Assembly: GCA_902524345.1 (NCBI GenBank)
Contig: CABZCX010000001.1
Span: forward strand, 315,001 to 379,000
Direction: 5' to 3'
Source of the DNA: an uncultured Pelagibacteraceae bacterium
GTDB lineage: Bacteria; Pseudomonadota; Alphaproteobacteria; Pelagibacterales; Pelagibacteraceae
Length of the DNA stretch: 64,000 bases
Shown here one piece after another: positions 58,021 to 64,000 of the stretch (the first letter of the stretch is position 1; every line of letters starts with the position of its first letter). The notes under the pieces are model-generated. The model saw only the letters and a list, made by a program, of their open reading frames with translations, did no database searches and was not told the origin of the DNA. A program made the translations under genes and the position numbers.

Positions 58021-58932
58021 ATGAACGATATTAGGCTAAAAAAAAGAAGTTTAAGCCAAGAGGATTTATTTAATTTCTCGGAGCTATTTAAACTAATGAA
58101 GCCTAGAGTAATGTCTCTCGTTATTTTTACTTGTGCCGTGGGTCTATTAACAGCACCAAGTCTTGTTTCAACCAAAGAGGCTGTAATTGGTATTTTGTTA
58201 GTTTCATTAGGTGCCGGTGCAGCGGGGGCATTAAATATGTGGTACGAGTCTGATCTCGATGCTCTAATGACAAGGACTTGTTTAAGGCCAATTCCGACTG
58301 GAAAGGTAAATAAGAATCAAGCTTTAATATTTGGCATTACCCTATCAATTGTTTCGGTAGTAGCCTTAGATTATTTTACAAATAGGATTTCAGCTGCAAT
58401 ATTACTTTTAACAATATTGTTCTATGTATTTGTTTATACAATCTGGCTTAAGAGAAGAACGCCCCAAAATATTGTTATTGGTGGGGCTGCAGGTGCATTT
58501 CCACCAGTTATAGGATGGACTATTTCTACAGGTTCGCTTTCGTTAGAACCCCTTACCTTTTTTCTTATAATTTTTTTTTGGACTCCTTCACACTTTTGGG
58601 CTTTGAGTTTGTATAAATCTGATGATTATAAAAAAGCTAAGTTACCGATGCTTCCATTAACTAATGGAGTTGAGTCAACTAAATTGAATATACTCATTTA
58701 CTCTTTGTTAATGGTGCCTGTAATAATTTTCCCATTTTTAATAGATTTTGTTGGTTTAGCATTTTTAATACCATCATTGATGCTTACTTTTTACTATAAT
58801 TATTTATGTTATCAGCTATTTAATTTCAAAAAAGATAGGTTTAATCCCAAAATAGCCAAAACTATATTTGGATATTCAATACTTTATTTATTTTTGATTT
58901 TCGTCCTATTTTTGATAGATAAAATTGTATGA
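58021..58932 (+). CDS. ctaB: Protoheme IX farnesyltransferase (heme O synthase)
   Basis: 303 residues from the ATG at 58021 (TTG one codon earlier discarded). The prenyltransferase motif is NMWYESDLDALMTRTCLRPI, and later WTPSHFWALSLYKSDDY. It turns heme B into heme O, the precursor of heme A needed by subunit I. Its last 4 bases overlap coxF. No heme A synthase (ctaA) is in the window. Confidence 0.96.
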   Translation: MNDIRLKKRSLSQEDLFNFSELFKLMKPRVMSLVIFTCAVGLLTAPSLVSTKEAVIGILLVSLGAGAAGALNMWYESDLDALMTRTCLRPIPTGKVNKNQALIFGITLSIVSVVALDYFTNRISAAILLLTILFYVFVYTIWLKRRTPQNIVIGGAAGAFPPVIGWTISTGSLSLEPLTFFLIIFFWTPSHFWALSLYKSDDYKKAKLPMLPLTNGVESTKLNILIYSLLMVPVIIFPFLIDFVGLAFLIPSLMLTFYYNYLCYQLFNFKKDRFNPKIAKTIFGYSILYLFLIFVLFLIDKIV

Positions 58933-59054
58933 TAACACCCGATAAAAAAACAAAAAGAAAAAACATTATTACTGCATTAGCAATTATTGCTTTTATGATT
59001 TTTCTTTTCTTTTTTACTTTATATAACACAGGAGTATTTGACAGGGCTATATGA
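58929..59054 (+). CDS. coxF: CoxF-like small oxidase assembly membrane protein
   Basis: 41 residues: a basic head (MITPDKKTKRKN), one helix (about 13-32) and the tail LYNTGVFDRAI. Small one-helix proteins of this kind sit between ctaB and ctaG in alphaproteobacterial oxidase operons. Both ends overlap neighbours by 4 bases (ATGA), a strong sign of translation. Precise function is unproven. Confidence 0.8.
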   Translation: MITPDKKTKRKNIITALAIIAFMIFLFFFTLYNTGVFDRAI

Positions 59055-59584
59055 TTGAGAAAAAAAAATTAACACCACTAGTTCTTGCTGGAATATTTGT
59101 TTTAATGTTGGGTCTTTCATATGCTTCAGTGCCCTTGTATGAAATTTTCTGTAAAGTGACAGGTTTTGGGGGAACTACTCAGGTTGCAAATAAAGCTCCA
59201 AAGATTGTTTTAGATAAAGTTGTTAGTGTGAGATTTGACACAAATGTGAACAATTTGCCTTGGGATTTTAAGGCTAAGTCTAATGTGATGGATGTAAAAG
59301 TTGGTCAAGTTAATAAAATTGAGTTTGAAGTAACAAATTATAGTAATGAGCCAACGGCTGGTGTAGCGAGTTTTAATGTTTCACCATCAAGTTTTGGAAA
59401 ATATTATAGCAAATTAGGCTGTTTTTGTTTTGAAAAGCAAGAGTTGAAAGCTGGAGAAAAAGCCACGTATGTGATGACTTTTTATTTAGATCCTGAGATG
59501 GTTAATGATGCAACTGTTAAAAATCTTGAGGATGTAACAATGTCGTATACTTTTTTCTCGACAGATTATTATAAACAATCATAA
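59051..59584 (+). CDS. ctaG: Cytochrome c oxidase assembly protein CtaG/Cox11
   Basis: 177 residues. One N-terminal helix (about 8-26) precedes SVPLYEIFCKVTGFGGTTQ and the copper motif KLGCFCFEKQ (C-F-C-F). It delivers copper to the CuB site of subunit I. It overlaps coxF by 4 bases and ctaE follows 7 bases later. Confidence 0.97.
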   Translation: MIEKKKLTPLVLAGIFVLMLGLSYASVPLYEIFCKVTGFGGTTQVANKAPKIVLDKVVSVRFDTNVNNLPWDFKAKSNVMDVKVGQVNKIEFEVTNYSNEPTAGVASFNVSPSSFGKYYSKLGCFCFEKQELKAGEKATYVMTFYLDPEMVNDATVKNLEDVTMSYTFFSTDYYKQS

Positions 59585-59591
59585 TTAATAT

Positions 59592-60380
59592 ATGTCAGGT
59601 GAAAAAAAACACGATTATCATTTAGTTGACCCAAGCCCTTGGCCAATTTACGTTTCATTTTCCTGTTTGGTTTTAGCTCTGGGTACCGTTTATTATATGC
59701 ACTCCGATGTTTCGTGGGGAATGTATTTGGGTTTTGCTCTTTTAATTTACGGTGCATACATGTGGTTTAGAGATGTTGTTATAGAGGCAGAACATCAAGG
59801 TCATCATACACCCGTTGTACAAATTCATCATCGTTATGGCATGACATTGTTTATAGCCTCTGAGGTTATGTTTTTTGTTGCTTGGTTTTGGGCATACTTC
59901 GACATCAGTCTTTTTCCTAATGAATTTGTAGGAAATGTATGGCCTCCCAAAGATATTAAAACTTTTGATCCTTGGGATATTCCATTAATAAATACTTTAG
60001 TGTTACTCTTGTCAGGAACGACTGTAACTTGGTCCCACCACGCACTTTTAGAAGATGACAGAAAAGGTTTTATACAAGGATTAGTTGCAACTGTTATTCT
60101 TGGAGTATGTTTTACTGCTCTACAAGCTTACGAATATCATCACGCAACATTTAGCTTTTCAGATCATATATATGGATCGGTATTTTATATGGCCACAGGG
60201 TTTCATGGTTTTCATGTTATTGTAGGAACAATTTTCTTAGCAGTATGTCTTTGGAGAGGAAAGTTAGGTCACTTTAACAAAGATCATCACTTTGGTTTCG
60301 AAGCTGCTGCATGGTATTGGCATTTTGTTGACGTTGTATGGCTATTTTTGTTTGCAGCAATATACATCTGGGGAAGTTAG
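59592..60380 (+). CDS. ctaE: Cytochrome c oxidase subunit III
   Basis: 262 residues with seven helices. KHDYHLVDPSPWPIYVSFS, YGMTLFIASEVMFFVAWFWA and ATGFHGFHVIVGTIFLAVCL are typical, as is the C-terminal AAAWYWHFVDVVWLFLFAAIY. It stabilises the core oxidase and its proton uptake. Ten bases lie between its stop and the likely TTG of the SURF1 gene. Confidence 0.98.
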   Translation: MSGEKKHDYHLVDPSPWPIYVSFSCLVLALGTVYYMHSDVSWGMYLGFALLIYGAYMWFRDVVIEAEHQGHHTPVVQIHHRYGMTLFIASEVMFFVAWFWAYFDISLFPNEFVGNVWPPKDIKTFDPWDIPLINTLVLLLSGTTVTWSHHALLEDDRKGFIQGLVATVILGVCFTALQAYEYHHATFSFSDHIYGSVFYMATGFHGFHVIVGTIFLAVCLWRGKLGHFNKDHHFGFEAAAWYWHFVDVVWLFLFAAIYIWGS

Positions 60381-60390
60381 ATCTGTATCA

Positions 60391-61044
60391 TTGAAATATA
60401 AGTTTTTATTCTCTGTTTTTATAATTTTTTTTATTTTAGTTTTTATTGCCTTAGGTGTTTGGCAAATGATCCGTTTAAATTGGAAAAATAATCTTATTTT
60501 GGAAATTGAAAATTCACTCAAAAAACCTCCAGTTGAACTATCCCAATCGAATAAAGAAAATTTTTTAAAAATTAAAACGTCTGGATTAATAAATTTTGAA
60601 AAACAAATTTATTTATATAACCTGAATGAGTCAGGTACCCCAGGTTTTGAGGTAATAAATCCAATTTTTATTGGACAGGAAAATTATTTAATTAACCGGG
60701 GTTGGATACCATTTGAAAAAAAAGATACTCCAGAAATAAATGTATTTGATCAAAATAACATAATAGGTACATTGAGAATTCAGGGCAGAAAAAATATTTT
60801 TAAACCTGATAATGATCTAAATAAAAATTATTGGTTTAGTTTAGATAGGGAAGATATATTTACATTTACAGGTAAGAATTTTTCTAAATATATAATTTAT
60901 CTTGATGGAAATTATCAATTTCCTAGACCAAAAAAAATTACCGCTAATATTTCTAATAATCACAAAAAGTACGCAATGACATGGTTTTCATTAGCGATTT
61001 CAATTCTTTTGCTATATCTATATTTTAGAAAAAAGAATTATTAA
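60391..61044 (+). CDS. SURF1 family oxidase assembly protein
   Basis: 217 residues from a TTG at 60391 (LKYKFLFSV). An ATG at 60292 is open but would lie entirely in subunit III, so the TTG is the better choice. Two helices (about 5-25 and 193-212) flank a periplasmic domain with LGVWQMIRLNWKNNLI, GTPGFEVINPI and YLINRGWIPFEK. SURF1 aids heme A insertion into subunit I. It overlaps thrC by one base, linking the oxidase operon to threonine synthesis. Confidence 0.88.
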   Translation: MKYKFLFSVFIIFFILVFIALGVWQMIRLNWKNNLILEIENSLKKPPVELSQSNKENFLKIKTSGLINFEKQIYLYNLNESGTPGFEVINPIFIGQENYLINRGWIPFEKKDTPEINVFDQNNIIGTLRIQGRKNIFKPDNDLNKNYWFSLDREDIFTFTGKNFSKYIIYLDGNYQFPRPKKITANISNNHKKYAMTWFSLAISILLLYLYFRKKNY

Positions 61045-62417
61045 TGAATTACATAAGCACAAGAAACAATCATAAAAACTTTACTTTTAAAGACGTCTTC
61101 CTAAAAGGTTTGGCTGACGATGGGGGACTATTTGTTCCCAAGTCAATTAAACCCTTTAAAAAGGAAGAATTAAATAATCTAAAAAACCTTAGTTACAATG
61201 ATTTAGCAGCTGAAATAATTTATCCATTTATAGGAGATTTCATGTCTAAAGATGATCTAATCTCTTTGATTTCAAAATCATATTCAAATTTCAGATCCGA
61301 CGACGTTGTGAAAATATCAGATCTAGGAGATTTAAAAGTATTAGAATTGTTTCATGGACCTACACTTGCTTTTAAAGATATCGCAATGCAACTAATAGGT
61401 AATTTTTATCAATATCATTTAGGCCGTGATCAAAAAAAAATTAATATAATAGTAGCAACTTCAGGTGATACAGGTGCTGCTGCCATAGACGCTTTAAAGG
61501 GAAAAAATAATTTAAATGTTTTTGTGCTACACCCTAACAATAAAATTTCGCCAGTGCAAAGAAGACTAATGACAATACATGAGGAGAGTAATGTATTTAA
61601 CATTGCGGTGGAGGGTAATTTTGACGATTGCCAAAATTTAGTAAAAGCAATGTTTAATGACGAAAAATTTTCTAAAGCAATCAATATGTCGGGTGTAAAT
61701 TCAATTAATTGGGCAAGAATTATTGCTCAATCAGTGTATTATTTTTACGCTTACTTTAAAGTTGGAAATGGTCAACCTTTGTCCTTTTCTGTTCCAACAG
61801 GAAACTTCGGTGATATTTACGCTGGTTATTTAGCAAAAAAATTAGGTCTTCCAATTGATAAACTAATCGTAGCTACAAATAAAAATGACATACTGCACAG
61901 AGCTATATCTGCTGGTGATTATAGTCAAAAGAAAGTTGAGGAAACAAATACACCAAGCATGGATATACAGATAGCAAGTAATTTCGAAAGACTTTTATAC
62001 GACGTAAAAGATTGTAACTCGGATGTTATAAAAGATGTAATGGCTGAAATAAAAAATAACACTTTTAAAATTGATAAAAATGACTTAGATAAAATCAAAA
62101 AGAATTTTATATCTGAAATGCTTGATGAAAACGAAACTGTTGAAATGATAAAAACTATCAATGATGAACATCAGATGGTAGTTGATCCGCATACCGCAGT
62201 GGGTATTGGTGCTGTGCGAAAATTGAGATTGGAAAAAAATTGTGTTGTATTATCAACTGCACATCCATGTAAATTTCCAAAAGCAATAGAAGATGCAATT
62301 TCAAAAACTGAAAATTTACCAGATAGTCTGAAATACGTTAATGACAGAAAAGAAAAATTTGAACTTCTATCAAATGATATTGAAAAAGTTAAAAAATATG
62401 TGATGAATTCAATATGA
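61044..62417 (+). CDS. thrC: Threonine synthase
   Basis: 457 residues. The PLP lysine is in LFHGPTLAFKDIAMQ; NIIVATSGDTGAAAIDAL and SVPTGNFGDIYAGYLAKKL are conserved PLP-contact blocks. It converts phosphohomoserine to threonine. The partner kinase gene thrB lies on the opposite strand at the window edge. The overlap of one base with SURF1 and 4 bases with the peroxiredoxin places it in the oxidase transcription unit. Confidence 0.97.
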   Translation: MNYISTRNNHKNFTFKDVFLKGLADDGGLFVPKSIKPFKKEELNNLKNLSYNDLAAEIIYPFIGDFMSKDDLISLISKSYSNFRSDDVVKISDLGDLKVLELFHGPTLAFKDIAMQLIGNFYQYHLGRDQKKINIIVATSGDTGAAAIDALKGKNNLNVFVLHPNNKISPVQRRLMTIHEESNVFNIAVEGNFDDCQNLVKAMFNDEKFSKAINMSGVNSINWARIIAQSVYYFYAYFKVGNGQPLSFSVPTGNFGDIYAGYLAKKLGLPIDKLIVATNKNDILHRAISAGDYSQKKVEETNTPSMDIQIASNFERLLYDVKDCNSDVIKDVMAEIKNNTFKIDKNDLDKIKKNFISEMLDENETVEMIKTINDEHQMVVDPHTAVGIGAVRKLRLEKNCVVLSTAHPCKFPKAIEDAISKTENLPDSLKYVNDRKEKFELLSNDIEKVKKYVMNSI

Positions 62418-62902
62418 AACTTAAAATAAAAGACCAACTACCAGACACAGAAGTTTTTCAACTTGTTGATGGAGAACCACAAAAAAACAAATTAAGAGAA
62501 ATTATTGGTAATGGTAAAATTATTTTGTTTGGTTTACCTGGGGCATTTACATCAACTTGCTCTAAACTTCATCTTCCAGGCTTTGTGGCAAATGCAGATA
62601 AAATTAAAGCAAAAGGAATAGAACAAATATTTTGTCTATCTGTCAACGATCCTTATGTAATGAATGGTTGGGGAGAGATAAATAATACTACAGGTAAAAT
62701 AAAAATGTTATCTGATCCTTATTTGTTATTCACAAAAGCAATTGGTGCAGAAGTTGATCGTAATGCAAAAGGAATGGGGATTAGATCAAATCGTTATTTA
62801 ATAGTAATTGAAAATTTCACAGTTGTTAATATTCACGAAGAAAAAGAGACTAAAGAGTGTGGTTTAACTTCCGCGGAAAATTTATTAAATAATTTACTAT
62901 AA
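62414..62902 (+). CDS. Prx5-type peroxiredoxin
   Basis: 162 residues. IILFGLPGAFTSTCSKLHLP holds the peroxidatic Cys in P-G-A-F-T-x-x-C; later FCLSVNDPYVMNGW and GMGIRSNRYLIVIEN are Prx5 features. It removes peroxides, taking electrons from a thiol partner such as glutaredoxin or glutathione. It starts inside thrC (ATGA) and ends at a hairpin before convergent rnhA. Confidence 0.94.
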   Translation: MKLKIKDQLPDTEVFQLVDGEPQKNKLREIIGNGKIILFGLPGAFTSTCSKLHLPGFVANADKIKAKGIEQIFCLSVNDPYVMNGWGEINNTTGKIKMLSDPYLLFTKAIGAEVDRNAKGMGIRSNRYLIVIENFTVVNIHEEKETKECGLTSAENLLNNLL

Positions 62903-62905
62903 GTT

Positions 62906-62924
62906 ATGCGCTTTCCAAGCGCAT
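62906..62924. terminator. Hairpin terminator between peroxiredoxin and rnhA
   Basis: ATGCGCTT (62906-62913) and AAGCGCAT (62917-62924) form a perfect 8-bp stem with a TCC loop, located 3 bases after the peroxiredoxin stop and 3 bases before the rnhA stop. A short T stretch (GCTTTAATT) follows on the plus strand. Confidence 0.75.
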
Positions 62925-62927
62925 GCT

Positions 62928-63350
62928 TTAATTGTTTGCTGCCGATCTTGCAAGTAAATCTACTTCATTATTTAACTCATCAGTAGAATGTGCTTTTACC
63001 CAATTCCAACTTATTTCAAATTCATTATTTAAAAGATCTAACTCTAACCAAAGTTCTTTATTTTTTACATCTTGTTTGTTTGCTGTTTTCCATCCATTTT
63101 TTTTCCAATTGTGAACCCATTCTGTTATTCCAGATTTCACGTACTTGGAATCTGTAAAAATTTGAACTTTACTACCTTTTGGAATTTTTTTAAGAGCTTG
63201 TATAGGCGCTAACAATTCCATCTGATTATTCGTAGTATCTTTTTTATTTCCTTTTATTTCAATTTTTTTTCCATCATCTAATATTATTGCCGCCCAACCA
63301 CCTCTACCTGGGTTTTCTATACAAGAACCGTCTGTGTATATCTTAATCAT
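62928..63350 (-). CDS. rnhA: Ribonuclease HI
   Basis: 140 residues. The four catalytic acids are visible: YTDGSCIENPG (Asp), NNQMELLAPIQAL (Glu), IFTDSKYV (Asp) and ELNNEVDLLARSA (Asp), and the VKAHS block contributes the His. It cuts the RNA of RNA-DNA hybrids. Its start codon overlaps the thrB stop by one base, so the two are co-transcribed, a common alphaproteobacterial arrangement. Confidence 0.96.
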   Translation of the reverse strand: MIKIYTDGSCIENPGRGGWAAIILDDGKKIEIKGNKKDTTNNQMELLAPIQALKKIPKGSKVQIFTDSKYVKSGITEWVHNWKKNGWKTANKQDVKNKELWLELDLLNNEFEISWNWVKAHSTDELNNEVDLLARSAANN

Positions 63351-64000
63351 TAACTTAAGTAATCTTTATAGGTTTTTAAATTATTATGTATTACTAATTT
63401 TTGATAATACTCTCTAGGATCTTTGATATTAATTAATGCTGTTTTAGGAGTATTTGTATAGTCATAAAGTCTGGTTAAAAAATATCTCATTGCCGCACCA
63501 CGGCATAGAATATTTATTGATCTCTTTTCTTTTTTAGTAATTTTTTTTACACTTTCGTAACCTTTGATTAAATTCTTGATCTTTCTTTTATTAATTCTAA
63601 ATCTTGATTTATTTTTATCAAAACATAAAGCATTTATGCAAATAGCAATCTCATACATAAAATAATCATTAGCTGCAAAATAAAAATCAATTATGCCAGA
63701 AAGTTTTTTACCTTTAAAAAAAATATTATCTATAAATAGATCTCCATGAATAATACCTTGAGGTAATTTTTTTGGCCATTTATCTTTTATATCTTTAAAA
63801 TTATCTTTTAAAAACTTTTCTAAGTTACTAAATTTTTGAGACTTAAATTTAATACTATTTAATAGAGGATTAAGATTTTTAATACCCATCGAGTTTTTTC
63901 TGTATAGTTTTAGCTTTTTTGTAGATAGGTGTATTTGCGCAATTGTTTTACCAATATCAAAACAATTCTTAAGATTAAGCTTTTTTTTATCTTTTCCGTC
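63350..64000 (-). CDS. thrB: Homoserine kinase ThrB (APH-fold), partial, 5' end outside window
   Basis: Open on the minus strand through the window edge for 217 codons; an internal ATG at 63889 is not the real start. The peptide has IAQIHLSTKKLKLYRKNSMG, then LPQGIIHGDLFIDNIFFKG with the catalytic Asp in H-G-D-L-F-x-D-N, and LSGIIDFYFAANDYFMYEIAI (metal Asp in I-D-F). These match the alphaproteobacterial kinase of the aminoglycoside-phosphotransferase fold that phosphorylates homoserine. thrC is nearby on the other strand. Confidence 0.93.
   Translation of the reverse strand, partial: DGKDKKKLNLKNCFDIGKTIAQIHLSTKKLKLYRKNSMGIKNLNPLLNSIKFKSQKFSNLEKFLKDNFKDIKDKWPKKLPQGIIHGDLFIDNIFFKGKKLSGIIDFYFAANDYFMYEIAICINALCFDKNKSRFRINKRKIKNLIKGYESVKKITKKEKRSINILCRGAAMRYFLTRLYDYTNTPKTALINIKDPREYYQKLVIHNNLKTYKDYLS

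Noticed and set aside
60292-60390. Early ATG start for the SURF1 gene
   Set aside because: It would lie almost entirely within the subunit III gene and encode no conserved SURF1 residues; the TTG at 60391 places the first helix correctly.
63350-63889. Treating 63350-63889 as a complete 179-residue gene
   Set aside because: The frame stays open to the window edge and the upstream codons encode conserved ThrB residues, so the ATG at 63887-63889 is internal.

Overview
The window looks like a chromosomal segment of a streamlined, AT-rich alphaproteobacterium, most likely of the SAR11 / Candidatus Pelagibacter group. The basis is very AT-rich DNA, lysine- and asparagine-rich proteins, almost no intergenic space (no gene-free stretch above 300 bases), and alphaproteobacterial gene neighbourhoods: chvI-chvG near ahcY, tsaE-amgK-murU, lspA followed by a DUF3035/BamF lipoprotein, and ctaC-ctaD-ctaB-coxF-ctaG-ctaE-SURF1. 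Placement below this level is inference. I see no tRNA, rRNA, insertion sequence, prophage, CRISPR array or integron; this is core housekeeping chromosome.

Layout. 1-150 is the start of a BioY biotin transporter leaving the window. 197-8675 holds polA, a ChvI/ChvG two-component system, S-adenosylhomocysteinase, tsaE and an AmgK/MurU-like pair. 8653-20297 holds gpmA, a VanZ-like protein, a lytic-transglycosylase-like lipoprotein, an RND efflux pump with its adaptor, sulfurtransferase, MsrA, a DMT permease, a DNA glycosylase, a purine phosphoribosyltransferase with a purine permease, a small lipoprotein and Hsp20. 20395-33077 holds oligopeptidase B, a membrane J-domain protein, a GT9 glycosyltransferase, a DapA-family aldolase, a Cfa-type methyltransferase, a very lysine-rich coiled-coil protein of unknown function, TldD/PmbA, and assorted redox and membrane proteins. 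33074-37167 is typA, a tiny basic ORF and groES-groEL. 37292-43702 is one tight plus-strand run: HAD phosphatase, ribF, ileS, lspA, bamF, pgi. 43694-51370 on the minus strand holds rsmD and purD, then a lipid A/Kdo block (lpxL, lpxK, waaA, msbA) and ubiA. 51423-55492 holds small redox and unknown genes and rsmE. 55553-64000 is the aa3 cytochrome oxidase operon running into thrC and a peroxiredoxin, then rnhA and a partial thrB on the other strand.

The most interesting signals are regulatory. The hsp20 leader has a near-consensus sigma-32 promoter followed by a hairpin that masks a strong Shine-Dalgarno with a bulged G, as in ROSE-type RNA thermometers. The groESL promoter overlaps a perfect 8+8 palindrome. 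The purine-permease leader carries a two-tier inverted repeat. Strong Shine-Dalgarno sequences are confined to a handful of genes (groES, groEL, hsp20, the purine permease, a DUF1330 gene), while nearly all others have none. Most convergent gene pairs overlap at their stop codons or touch; only three have a spacer, and each of those carries a perfect hairpin. I did not find a clearly new multi-gene system. The best unknown proteins are the lysine-rich protein at 26050-27237 and the 36-residue basic ORF at 34992-35102.
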